A stretch of 64,000 bases of DNA from Lota lota (taxonomy: Eukaryota; Chordata; Actinopteri; Gadiformes; Lotidae). The first letter of the stretch is position 1. Each line of letters opens with the position of its first letter. A model generated the notes under the pieces. That model saw only the letters and a list, made by a program, of their open reading frames with translations. It was not told where the DNA came from and made no database searches. Both the position numbers and the translations under genes were made by a program. The stretch lies in assembly GCA_026745465.1 (NCBI GenBank), contig JACYXH010000175.1, forward strand, positions 1,529,501 through 1,593,500, in the 5' to 3' direction. This document shows, one piece after another, positions 28,827-56,888 of this stretch.

Positions 28827-29436
28827 AATATAGGAGGGGTGTGACTGACATTCGGGTGGAACAGCTGTGTGGGGGACATTCGAGGAACCAAACGCAGGGT
28901 ATTTGCGTCGGTAGTCATTTATGGTAGCTCGGATCGACCAGTTTGTGCAAGCTGGTAGTCACGAACGCAACTGAACTGAGCGCACCACTGAACGCAGCAA
29001 CGCTGGCCATCCGGCTTCTGGGAGATGACACGCAGCGGTACAGATGAACTGTAGCAGATGAGATGGCCTACTCAAGAACCATATAGCACGAGTGAGATGT
29101 AAACACAGTTGCCGTCCGTTTGTAAATGTAATGATTCACAAGGATTTTTTTTTCCTGGACTCGAGAGTATGATATCATGCTTCTAATGCTTATCATCATC
29201 TCTCAATACATATTATTAAGCCAGGCAGTCAGCTCATTGTTGGCTTCTGCTTACGGCAAGTCCTACTCTCCCTCCACTTTCTCTGTAATTTCTCTCCATC
29301 GCCTCATCCTTCTCACTTTGCCTGCCACCACAACCATCATGGGTGGTGAAGAAGCTGCAGCAACAAATGTTTCAATCAGTTTGATACATTTGTCAGCATT
29401 TGCCTGAAGGGCCTGTCTGTTTTGGTCCGCAATTTC

Positions 29437-29504
29437 TCAGTGCCTCCCTTGCGTTTTGTCTTATGCATTTTGGCATAAGACACGCTGTTTAATGGAGGCA
29501 CTGA
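29437..29504. other. 68-nt nested hairpin
   Basis: Outer stem TCAGTGCCTCC (29437-29447) pairs with GGAGGCACTGA (29494-29504), 11 perfect pairs. Inner stem GTCTTATGC (29458-29466) pairs with GCATAAGAC (29473-29481) around a 6-base loop. GCGT (29451-29454) pairs with ACGC (29482-29485) across a 3-T bulge. About 24 pairs in total. Whether it is a transcribed structured RNA, a pre-miRNA-like fold or part of a small transposon is not known. Confidence 0.6.
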
Positions 29505-30425
29505 TCACAAAGGGGGAGGGGTTTAAAGATGTGATTAGACCAGCCCAGTTTCAAGGAGTCACATTGATTCCAGGGCCCGCTTTGCTTGCAGAGATGATCA
29601 TAGACCAGAGAACTCTGCCACATTAGATGACAGCTTTAAACAGCGCATAATAGTAACCTTATATAAAGAGGGGGAGGGAAGCTGCCAGCTGTACCTTTTT
29701 ATACATTTTCAGTTGTATCATTCTATCTGTGGGCAGGAAGCCACATGTCAAAAGGAACATTCTGCTAATTTGTTTGTAGAAAACAGGGAAAAATCAAGGT
29801 ATTGAATTAACCAGAATATCCAAAATATGGACAGTACCCGGGTTATTGTTATATTTATGTACTCTCTTAGTTATTGCATGTAAACATATTACATAATATG
29901 CTTGACATTTGGGAAATTTGGGCACAAATAGTAACATGAGTGGCACTACAGAACATTTTCTCATTCCATGCATTGTGTAAAAAACTGTTTATATTATCTG
30001 CCAATACTCCAGCATCTGCAAGTACAAATCATGGCCATATCAATCTGATGGTGATAGGGGGTCAACCACAGCCCGAAGCACGGTCATCTCTACGTCAGGG
30101 AGCGGTGACTCAAATTCGGGGACCAGAACTTCACTGTCTGAAATGTCCGGGGTTATCACTGCACCCTCCCATTAATCATCTGTGTCTGGGAAAATGATGA
30201 AATTATGTCCATTTGCTAAAGCTTATCAGGAGTTTGGTTGCACTGTCTGCAGAGGAGGATCAATCCAGTCTGCTTCAAATGTTTTGAGGGATGCTTGGAG
30301 ACATGGTCGAAAGATGTAGTGAACACGGCAGAGGTGCAATGTGAGATGTCAAGGAGTCCATCTTCATCAAGTATGTGAAGCACATAATATCCCAGATAGC
30401 ACACATATTACTTGCTGATGTCACC

Positions 30426-30580
30426 CTGAGATTGTAGCGTTGCTTTCTATTCATTACCTCTGACAAGCTTTGGCCCACAGGTGGATTTTAATTATATTTT
30501 GCCTTCTGAGACCGTAACGTTGCATTTGATTCATAACGTCTGACAAGAATTGGCCCATAGGCAGATTTGAATGAACCTCC
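30426..30580 (+). repeat. Tandem duplication, two diverged units of about 80 bases
   Basis: Unit 1 starts CTGAGATTGTAGCGTTGC at 30426, unit 2 starts CTGAGACCGTAACGTTGC at 30506. Both contain TCTGACAAG..TTGGCCCA and end in GATTT..AAT. No coding signal. Confidence 0.75.
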
Positions 30581-31092
30581 ACGTTTAAAAGGGATACGGC
30601 GAGATATCTATAAATTCTAACCCAGATTCACAAGATTTGTTTAATTCCAAATTAATAATTGTGCATCCAGAAGGGGAGTTCCCTGGGTCAGCATTTACTT
30701 TCTGTTAGCCGCTTCCATCGACTTGCAGAGTTACAGTAGCCTAGCTCCTGTTCACGTGATGGGAATACTCTTTTAATTTCTTTCACTTAAGATTTCACTG
30801 TGTTCCGAATAGTCGCTTATTCAAAACAAGTGCCAGTTATAACACAACAAGATTGTAGCTTGTCTACAAACACACTGATAATCCAGCACTATTTTCGGCA
30901 CTGTACTTATTATTAAGACACCTGTGACGCTGAAAGGTTACACTCCGCGTAGACTCCCAGCCAGAAGCAGAGGATAACATAATTGCGGCAGTGGCGCAAG
31001 GAACCGCGGAATGAAGGAGGGATGCTAACGAGGTGGTTGTTGCACAGAGAGCAGCAGGACAGAGTGTTAGGGCACTCAGCCAACAGTCGTTC

Positions 31093-31236
31093 GACCTTTC
31101 AAAACCACAAGAGTGGGCCCAATGGATGCAACGTTTTGAAAGATTTCGTCTGGCAAGTAATTTTATTGCCAGCTCTGAGGAGAATCAAGTCAACACACTT
31201 ATATACTGAATGCGAGATGAGGCTGATGATGTTTAG
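31093..31236 (+). pseudogene. Gypsy-type LTR retrotransposon gag fragment, broken
   Basis: In one frame the sequence reads as a segment with WAQWMQRFERFRLAS and SSEENQVNTLIY. This matches the conserved W..W..RFE.YR.AS block of Gypsy-type gag proteins. The frame is interrupted by TGA at 31207-31209 and ends at TAG 31234-31236, and no protease, reverse transcriptase or integrase follows. Downstream, GTGACGATGC...AATAAACC...ATCATGACA (31252-31340) could be LTR-like. It is a dead remnant. Confidence 0.6.
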
Positions 31237-31932
31237 CTTGGGCCCTATATAGTGTGACGATGCTTTGCTAAGAGTTCTGGAATAAACCTTCAAGTTTAAC
31301 GTTTATACAGTCGGACTCGCGTGTCCTCAATATCATGACAGTAACATTACTCGTTTTCAGGTAAGCTGTCTCCTGAAGTAAGTCTCGCTCAATGAGAGGT
31401 TTCTCTAAAATCTCGTTGTTGCAGGATAGATCCCTATTATCATTACAATCTCAACTCTCCTTCACCCGAATCTTTTAGATTCAATGTATGGCCTGTCTCA
31501 CTCAGATTCAGAAGATTTGTTTATACTGTATATACACAATAAGACTTGGTCGGACACAATTACAAACAGACCGGGATCAAGCGAAAGGTAAAGAAACCAG
31601 TTGTATTTCTCTGTAGGGATCCTTTCCATAACGATATAATATAATCTGAGCCTGTCAGAAAAAATAAGCAATTTTGGAGGACATACATTGATTTGACTAG
31701 CGCTATTGCCCCCAAAGGATTACATTGCAGCCCTTTTCGCGGCTTATACTGCGGAAATACTGGACCAATCTCAAAAATCGTTCACATTAGTCCCTTGGAC
31801 CCAAAATTACAGGCTCCAGGTTGAAAAACTCAGAAGATGTCCTTTAATGAGGTTAGGATGAGTCCGATTCTGAGAGCAGGTCTTCTCTACGGCCAACCGC
31901 CACAGTCATTTGAGATGTAAATAGTTTTTAGA

Positions 31933-31958
31933 GGGGGGGGGGGGGGGGGGGGGGGGGG
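31933..31958 (+). repeat. Poly-G run of 26
   Basis: Uninterrupted G run in intergenic sequence; length uncertain. Confidence 0.85.
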
Positions 31959-33689
31959 AACACAATAGAAAATAAAGTAATCACTTTTATATTATTATGT
32001 TTCTAAACTTCGGACACTCTTCGATACCATAGGTAATAGCAGGGCCCTTAAACGATGATAGTTTATCTTTAGTATACACGCTAGGTGTGTCAACAAGATA
32101 TGTATAAATGTCCAACCATTGCACTTGGCCATTTAGTAGTTAAAGCCAACAATGACCGGACTGTGAGTGTGGATCTGGAAACTTCATCCCATTGAGCAAA
32201 GCTAAGCTAAGCATGAGTATAGTATAGTATTTGTATGTTTCTCTCCTTATTTTGTGCCGACAAACCTTTAAGATAAACGGCAGAGTGTAGTTAGCAGAGT
32301 ATTATTGTTAATATTTTGTTTGATAGATAAGATTAGTATTTCAATTACAAGCTGACAATTTAGTTCCATTTTTGCTTTAACTAATTTCTTTGTTTTGGCA
32401 TCACTCATCGTCCCTTTTCTTTAGTACTTTTTGATACCCTTAAGTGGATAAAGTGTTGTTATTGTCTTTACTCTGGTTCTGTGGACAGACCGCCTGCCCA
32501 ATAAATTATCAGTTTTACCATCTTCAGTTATTGTATTTCCTACTACCCTAGACCTTCGTGGTTCTTAACACTTAGGGATCTGAATGTCAGTGTTGGTTGG
32601 TTAGGGGTGGGTTTGGGGGGGATTTCTCCATGGAAACTGTGTTCAATATCGTCATGACAACCTTCAACAGCGGGTGAACACGAAAACAATAAAAAATTAA
32701 GGGAAACAAGTGAAAGGGAGTAATCATGGGATCCCATGTCGGGTTCTGTCACTCTCTCTCACACTTTCCTTCTCTCCATCACTCTCTCAAACACTCACTC
32801 CCTCACTTTCCTTCTCTTTCTCGATCACTCTCACTCTCAGCCCCCTCTCTTTCTTTCACCCCCTCCCCCTTGATTCATGTAACATATGGAATGGAATGGG
32901 TGGAACTACTGGTACACTTGGAAAATGGGTAGATGTACGATGAACTGCAGCATCTTGTTTTGATGGTGTCATTACAATAGAGGATGAATCAACCATGCCG
33001 GGGCTTCTAGCCAGCCAATTATCTCCAGTGTGACTTGTGTAAGATACACAATATATCCTCACTGGAATTAGCTAACCTATTGGGATCACATGCATTGCAG
33101 TGTGACTGCTAAGTAACACACAACCATGGCCTAGATGTTTTGCTAGATATTTTGCAATCTGTGAATTTTCATTACAGGACAAAAATTAAGGGAATATAAT
33201 TGCTCCAAGGCTAGCTACCCACATTATAAAGGCTGAAGTTAAATTTGTTGTAGTCAGGTTGAAAGTCGCTAACAGTAGAGAGTACAGAGCGGTTGTATAA
33301 TAATGAATGTGATGTTGTGAATATGCCCCACTTTTTAAGAAAATGTGTTATTTCTCTCAGCGACATCTCCACATCACTTGAATGTATAAGAACAAATACA
33401 CTGAGTCCCGAGACCCTGTCAACTGAGCCAAACAACTTCTTTCATTTAGCATAAGTGTGTTGTTGCTGCTTAACAAAGAAGCGTGTTCGCTTTCATATGC
33501 ATGCGTCTTGGTCTCTTTTTGTTTGTGACTCACTGATGTCACCCTGTCCTCCCCCTCCCTGACACCACAGTGCACCACTGTGCACTATTCATCACTCCAC
33601 ATGAAAACACTCCCGAGCAACAGCATTAATGATGATCACGCCCTGAGCATAGTTATGTGTTGGCGTCAGTGTGTGCGCTGCGTGCATGT

Positions 33690-33727
<38 letters not shown>

Positions 33728-35842
33728 GACTCACTTTACACGGCCTTGCCAGGGCTGACTTGCAGGTGTGTTATGGTTGCGTACGAATATGCTCCGACAA
33801 AGTGTTTGAAAGCGACAGTGTTTCTGCGTGCTTTGTGTGTGGGGGAAGGTGAGGTGGTTGTGAGGAAGGAGGAAGTGGGTGGGTGGGTGCAGCTGAACAG
33901 TAATTAGTTTTGCCTGTCATCTCAAAATCTCCATAGATGAGTTCTCCGCTTCCATCTGTACACCTTTGGTACATAATCCAAGAGCCATGTCGCAGGAGCC
34001 ATGGCTGTGACGTCCCTTCTATTACAGTCGGTTCGGGTGAGCGTGAGGCTATCCGTCATCATCACTATAAATAGATGTGATTAATGACACAATGATGGCG
34101 TAGCCTACTGGGCAGGAAGTTGAAAAATATGAAATGTTGAATTATTTAATCAAAATGTCCAATGAGCGAGAGTACACCAAAAGACTCAGTGGCGAGGTGT
34201 TCAGCATCCACATGAAGAATTATAATTTTATTTTGCACCTCTGCATAGAAACGCATGCCTGAATGGAACAAGATACTGGAAAAAGGCTACAGCTCAATAG
34301 GTGTTGGACACACGACATTGGAACGAAAGTTTGACCGAGTTCCACCCCATACAACCCACCCATAGCATGGAAAAAAACAGCATGGTTAGAAGATTAAGAA
34401 AATATATCAAATAGCCTTTTCCTTTCGGTTTCTTGAAATGAGCTTACATAACGCACTTGTATGCGTTATGATTGATATACATATAAGAAAAACGTTTTAT
34501 TATTTTTTATTATTTAATATATGTAAGCATTGCTACATACAATTGCTTCTACTTAAATACAGACTTTTGTGTCAGCACAACAATTGGTCTTAAAAGTAAT
34601 CGAGATCCAATTACATTTTCTTTTCTTTATTAAACATAAGGCAACTATGGTAGACCATGAGACATATATATGTCACCAGTACTCCTCGGATTCCCTGTCT
34701 GAAAAGAACATGTGAAATGGTTTACACTGGTCTAACACGTGAAGGTGTCAGGGAACAAATCAAATTACATTACTGCACACACTTAAGGTGCATTCCTCTA
34801 CATTAGGCACGACTGAACCCGATAGGCTGGTCCAGAATCTCCCATACTGCACTATTGATATTTCATGAAATTCTACAATGCTATTCAATGGAGTATTGTA
34901 CATTTGGTCCTTCTCTCAACCAGCACTGACGTGCCAATGGTAGACACAATTTATATAATAGGCTGACAACAGCATTCCATAGATGTTACCATATATATCT
35001 TTTAAAGTTTTTTCTTTTACAAAGATCCGTTGACACAGGTATTGCCTTAGCACATTCGTGCACACAGCTTTCCCCTGACAAATGTCTGAACTTGGTCCCA
35101 GTGGTCTGTGTCGAGGTGTGAACGGTGGCATGGCAGGAGACACTCACACACACACACACACGCCCTGTTGTGTTTATCATGAACTATGAGCTGCTTGAGT
35201 TTGAACACTAATCGCAGGCTTGACTTTGAGATCACAGTACTATTGATGCTTTTTAACGGCATAGTTGTTCAATCTCAAATCTATAAGCGTATCTATCTAT
35301 ATATGTATTTATTTTTTTTACCTCTAGAGAGGTAGGAGATTTTACACCGTATGACACATTTATAGAGCTAGTTTGCTTGAAGAATATCAAAGTTAAAAAA
35401 CGAACTTGATGTAGTAGTAACGGCACGCTATTTTGTAAACAAGTACCTAGTTTGTGGATGTATGAAGGCAATGTGATCCTAATCAAAAACACACTGAATA
35501 GAAATGTATAACTGCTAATAACAGACTAACGTTAGACTCTTGACAAGCTTAGACACATCCATAAACGATGCTCATATGAGCTTTAATGGTTTGTAATGTA
35601 TTATACAATGTTAGACATGCAAAACATGCTTTAATTTAATAATTGTTAAAACATAGAAATGAGTGATACGGTGAATATTGATGGCGTGTCCAGTAAGCAC
35701 ATGTTCCTCTACCATGTGATTTTTTGTCGGGGTAGTTCATGGGAGAAGAAAGCACACAATCCCATCCACACAGTTCATTCATTGAATTCCCAAAGGGTCC
35801 TTGGTTCATCAACAGATCGAGGTTGTCCTTTCTTGATCCCAA

Positions 35843-52763
<16,921 letters not shown>

Positions 52764-54107
52764 TTAGATGGAGTGACTTTTTGATTTTCTTCCCTTGGTT
52801 GTAGACAGATTGCTCCGCGTGGAAAAGGCAATAAAATGAATGGTGAGCCCACCGTTTAAGCCGACCAAAATCCTTGTACTTGCTGGTGCGGATCATTTAT
52901 TAAAAAAAAAAAAATACTTGTTAGACTGACTAGTTAGCCCGAGTTAAAAGAAGGCGCTACTGTAAAAACCACCTGTTACAATACAACTCCGCGTGAAACG
53001 GTTCCTACCCGATGGCGCACCAAAACAAAGTAATGTCCTCTGTTGCAGTGTGTTGCTTTAATGGAATGAAGTATTCTACTTCTAAGCACATCAAGACTAC
53101 GAAAGACTAATATGCTCCTGCTTGGATGATGAAATCTGGAGGATAATACTGAGGTTACTGAATAGCACTCCGTAGCCCATCAGTGATGAGATGGAGATAT
53201 ATCTCCAGTCTGCACATTTTCTCTCCAAAATATTATCCAAAATGTATTATTTTTAATCCAAGCGAAAAAAAGATAAACAATTTAAACGTTTTTGCTTAAA
53301 ATGACCCAATGATGTAATTGCGTAGCTTAATCAGACACTGACCTAATCCATTGATTTGTAATTGTCGAAGGTTCGACTCGAGGGATGTAGGGTTTTCTCC
53401 TTCAGAAAAGCTGTTGCTTCTCAACAAGTATCCTCCCTCAACGACACAAACCAGGCAACACAGCCGCTGTCTATAGTTTAACCCTATGGTGGCCGACACG
53501 TTTTTATTGAACGGCTCATTCTACATATGGCTATTGACTACAATTATTGACCCTGGATATGTATGTAGCTATTTAAGACAGGTGTTGTTAGGGTTTGGCG
53601 TACTAGTATCTAGAGATATTTGAATGACATCACCACTGTTATGACTTATTTTAGTCGGTGTGGGTGATTATAATTGTCTGCAACAGTTTAACTAAACGTG
53701 ATGAGGAATATAGTTTACGTATACCATGATTTGTATGCATCATACTTGAATATGATGCGTGGCCATTCATTAATTTATACACAATACATTTGAAACGAAA
53801 TCATAGATTTGCAGGCATTCTACAATACATTTCAATACACAATTATGGGCACACTTTACCTAACGTCCTTATCACAGTGTGAGGTAAACTGGTCGTCAAA
53901 AGTGACGTTCCTGACATAGCTAAAGACTGCCATCTAGTGGAAATGTTACTTTCTATTTTACTGCTTCGTGGATGTGGCTTAAATATACCTTGTTATAATT
54001 TTTCTCCAGGTGCTGTCTGATGTAATTACTGGATTTCTCCATCTACATATGGAACGTAAAAAGGTGTGGTAGAATATGAAACTAATAACATCTTAGTTTG
54101 TGTTGTT
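52764..54107 (-). promoter_or_regulatory. kcnc4 upstream region, between kcnc4 and hsp70
   Basis: About 1.3 kb between the kcnc4 start codon and the hsp70 polyadenylation signal must hold the kcnc4 5' UTR and promoter if the gene has no distant first exon. I see no convincing TATA box or CpG-rich island. A CTCF-type motif is at 53928-53940. Confidence 0.4.
53927..53940 (-). promoter_or_regulatory. CTCF-type binding motif
   Basis: The - strand reads CCACTAGATGGCAG, which fits the vertebrate CTCF core CCASYAGRKGGCAS at every position. It lies between the hsp70 3' end and kcnc4, where an insulator would make sense. Motif match only; occupancy is unknown. Confidence 0.5.
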
Positions 54108-54113
54108 TTTATT
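54108..54113 (-). terminator. hsp70 polyadenylation signal
   Basis: AATAAA on the - strand, 113 bases after the TAG stop codon of hsp70; the only canonical signal close to the gene end. Confidence 0.6.
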
Positions 54114-54225
54114 AGGATAACCAAAGCAGAAAATACACATTGAAAAGAATAAGAAGTATCATCAACAGTCCAACCATTTCTGAAACATAAGGCCTACATG
54201 TGTGGTTAATTTAAATGCCATTCAA

Positions 54226-56148
54226 CTAGTCTACTTCCTCAATGGTGGGGCCCTTTGAACCGGCTCCTTCCTGTCCCCCATTGCTGCCTCCTGCTGAGGC
54301 GGCCCCCTGGTACAGCTTTGAAACTACAGGGTTGCACACTTTCTCCAGTTCCTTCTGCTGGTGCTGGTACTCGTCCTTCTCGGCCAGCTGGTTGTTCTCC
54401 AGCCAGGAGATAGCCTGGTTGCACTTTTCAATTACTTTCTTTTTGTCCTCCTCACTTATCTTCCCTTTCATGTTCTCGTCCTCCACACTGCTCTTCATGC
54501 TGTAGGCATAGGACTCGAGGCAGTTTTTGGCTGTTGCTTTCTCTCTCTGAATGTCATCCTCTGCCTTGTACTTGTCTGCATCTTGAACCATCCGCTCAAT
54601 CTCCTCTTTGCTCAACCGGCCCTTATCGTTCGTGATGGTGATCTTGTTCTCTTTTCCAGTGCTTTTGTCCACCGCAGATACGTTCAGAATACCATTGGCA
54701 TCAATGTCAAAGGTTACCTCCACCTGAGGCACACCCCTCGGGGCGGGGGGGATACCAGTCAGGTCAAACTTTCCCAGGAGGTTGTTGTCCTTAGTCATGG
54801 CCCTCTCTCCCTCATACACCTGGACCAGTACCCCCGGCTGGTTGTCAGAGTACGTCGAGAAGACCTGGGTCTGCTTGGTGGGGATGGTGGTGTTGCGCTT
54901 GATCAGAGTGGCCATAACTCCACCTGCAGTCTCTATGCCCAGGGACAGAGGAGCGACGTCGAGCAGCAGCAGGTCCTGAACATTTCCCGAAGTGTCTCCC
55001 ATGAGGATTGCCGCCTGGACCGCGGCTCCATAGGCCACAGCCTCATCCGGGTTGATGCTCTTGTTCAGTTCTCTGCCGTTGAAGAAGTCCTGCAAGAGCT
55101 TCTGGATCTTGGGGATTCTCGTGGACCCGCCAACAAGGACAATGTCCTGAATCTGGCCCTTCTCTAGCTTGGCATCTTGCAGGGATTTCTCAACAGGCTC
55201 CAGCGTTCCCCTAAAGAGCTCAGAGTTTAGCTCCTCAAAGCGGGCCCTTGTAATGGAGGTATAAAAGTCAATGCCTTCAAAGAGAGAGTCGATTTCAATG
55301 CTTGCCTGCGAGCTAGAGGACAAGGTTCTCTTGGCTCTCTCACATGCTGTACGAAGCCGTCTCACCGCTCTCTTATTTTGGCTGATGTCCTTCTTGTGTT
55401 TTCTTTTGAATTCTTCGACAAAGTGTTGCACCATGCGGTTGTCAAAGTCCTCCCCACCCAGGTGTGTGTCTCCTGCGGTGGACTTTACCTCGAAGATGCC
55501 ATCCTCAATAGTGAGGATGGACACGTCAAAGGTACCTCCACCCAGGTCAAAGATTAGGACATTTCTCTCTTCTCGTTTGGTTTTATCAAGACCATAGGCG
55601 ATGGCCGCTGCAGTGGGCTCATTAATGATCCGTAGCACATTCAGGCCCGAAATAACCCCGGCATCCTTGGTAGCTTGCCTCTGGGAGTCGTTGAAGTAAG
55701 CTGGGACGGTGATGACTGCATTTGACACCCGTTGCCCCAAGTAGGCTTCAGCTATCTCCTTCATTTTGACCAGAACCATAGAGGAGATCTCTTCTGGGAA
55801 GAACTCCTTGGTCTCTCCCTTGTACTCCACTTGGACTTTGGGCTTTCCGTTATCGTTGATGACCTTGAAAGGCCACAGCTTCATGTCAGACTGCACAATA
55901 TGGTCATCAAACTTTCTACCAATTAAGCGCTTGGCATCGAAGATTGTGTTGGTAGGGTTCATGGCCACCTGGTTTTTAGCAGCATCTCCAATGAGCCTCT
56001 CTGAATCGTTGAAAGCCACATAGCTCGGTGTGGTCCTGTTTCCCTGGTCATTTGCGATAATCTCCACTTTGCCATGCTGGAATACACCCACACAGGAGTA
56101 GGTGGTGCCCAAATCAATGCCTATTGATATTCCCTTCGCTGAAGACAT
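54226..56148 (-). CDS. hsp70: Inducible-type 70-kDa heat-shock protein
   Basis: Cytosolic ATP-dependent chaperone that binds exposed hydrophobic peptides with J-protein and exchange-factor partners. It is a full-length 640-residue uninterrupted frame. The three family signatures are present: IDLGTTYS (11-18), [12 protein letters not shown] (199-210) and [15 protein letters not shown] (336-350). The linker DLLLLDV is at 392-398, followed by the substrate-binding domain and lid, then a [12 protein letters not shown] tail and terminal EEVD (637-640), which recruits TPR co-chaperones such as CHIP and HOP. A basic segment at 248-264 overlaps the usual nuclear-localisation region. Constitutive hspa8 has several coding introns, so the uninterrupted frame and the heat-shock elements upstream indicate an hspa1-like gene. 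The start has A at -3. The exact paralogue is not resolved. Confidence 0.95.
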   Translation of the reverse strand: MSSAKGISIGIDLGTTYSCVGVFQHGKVEIIANDQGNRTTPSYVAFNDSERLIGDAAKNQVAMNPTNTIFDAKRLIGRKFDDHIVQSDMKLWPFKVINDNGKPKVQVEYKGETKEFFPEEISSMVLVKMKEIAEAYLGQRVSNAVITVPAYFNDSQRQATKDAGVISGLNVLRIINEPTAAAIAYGLDKTKREERNVLIFDLGGGTFDVSILTIEDGIFEVKSTAGDTHLGGEDFDNRMVQHFVEEFKRKHKKDISQNKRAVRRLRTACERAKRTLSSSSQASIEIDSLFEGIDFYTSITRARFEELNSELFRGTLEPVEKSLQDAKLEKGQIQDIVLVGGSTRIPKIQKLLQDFFNGRELNKSINPDEAVAYGAAVQAAILMGDTSGNVQDLLLLDVAPLSLGIETAGGVMATLIKRNTTIPTKQTQVFSTYSDNQPGVLVQVYEGERAMTKDNNLLGKFDLTGIPPAPRGVPQVEVTFDIDANGILNVSAVDKSTGKENKITITNDKGRLSKEEIERMVQDADKYKAEDDIQREKATAKNCLESYAYSMKSSVEDENMKGKISEEDKKKVIEKCNQAISWLENNQLAEKDEYQHQQKELEKVCNPVVSKLYQGAASAGGSNGGQEGAGSKGPTIEEVD

Positions 56149-56170
56149 CTTGGTTATTTTTGTATTGTGC

Positions 56171-56646
56171 CTAGGGAAATTATTAAAATGTCATGGTTAA
56201 TATAGTTGTTTGATGATGAAACTGTCATTTTATTTACACTGAAAAATGATTAATGTTATGCTGTATCTGTGAGATTTATTTTTATATAAATGTTAGTCTT
56301 TTCGGAAGCGTATTACTGCCACAACAGAACATATTAAGTTTTTTATGAGATAATTATCATGTAATTAGGAAAAAAGATCGTTAGTGCGTGATACTGAACT
56401 TATCATCTAATAACAAGAAAACGATCACGTAATAATTTAAAGAACTTGCGTGATTCTGAACTTATCTCGTAATACAAGAAAATATCATTACATCTATCAT
56501 GATACCCTCAAATCAATATACTTAATAATGAATTACTTCAAATGTCCTGTGATTCTGTGGAACTCTCTCATAAGCCAGGATTTAATAATGGTAACAATAT
56601 TAAATCAACAGTGTAATACAACATTTTCATATAATCACTTACTTAC
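56171..56646 (-). other. Probable 5' UTR intron of hsp70
   Basis: On the - strand, GTAAGT at 56646-56641 is a perfect donor and TTTCCCTAG ending at 56171 is an acceptor, 22 bases before the ATG. Removing it leaves a 5' UTR of about 125 bases instead of 600. Some teleost hsp70 genes are known to carry one 5' UTR intron. Inside it GCGTGAT(A/T)CTGAACTTATC occurs twice, at 56386 and 56448. Confidence 0.6.
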
Positions 56647-56775
56647 TCTATGTGAAAACCCCTTTTAGCGCCTGAAGGATCTCAGTCGAGTCCTCTAGAG
56701 TAGATGTCGCTTGAAACAGGTCTGCCCTCTTGGTTCTTCCCAAAAGTCATGCCTAAACTGACTCCCACCCTTTGC

Positions 56776-56783
56776 TTATATAT
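56776..56783 (-). promoter_or_regulatory. hsp70 TATA box
   Basis: TATATAAG on the - strand. It places transcription start near 56750 and about 100 bases of exon before the GTAAGT donor. The spacing to the proximal heat-shock element is about 13 bases. Confidence 0.75.
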
Positions 56784-56795
56784 TCAAAAGCAAGT

Positions 56796-56808
56796 TTCTA
56801 GAATGCTC
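56796..56808 (-). promoter_or_regulatory. Proximal heat-shock element
   Basis: The + strand reads TTCTAGAATGCTC: TTC, GAA and an imperfect TTC-like CTC at 5-base spacing, the HSF1 binding pattern of alternating NGAAN units. It lies directly upstream of the TATA box. Confidence 0.75.
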
Positions 56809-56875
56809 TTAGCACCCCAGCCTCAGTGAGTCAACTGTTAATATTAGCAGATGAGGCAGTGGGGGCTGGGTCAGT

Positions 56876-56888
56876 GAATATTCTAGAG
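56876..56888 (-). promoter_or_regulatory. Distal heat-shock element
   Basis: The + strand reads GAATATTCTAGAG: GAA, TTC and GAG at exact 5-base phase, so two perfect units and one with a single mismatch. It is about 80 bases beyond the proximal element. Confidence 0.75.

Larger units (their letters stand above)
26408..35842. other. Intergenic sequence between slc6a17 and the kcnc4 3' end
   Basis: Apart from the repeats, hairpin and gag remnant listed separately, I see no gene. On the - strand, the part just left of 35843 is the expected kcnc4 3' UTR; AATAAA on that strand at 35308-35313 is a candidate polyadenylation signal. Confidence 0.5.

Noticed and set aside
54361..55167. 268-codon open frame antisense to hsp70
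   Set aside because: Common antisense shadow of hsp70 coding sequence, with no independent support.
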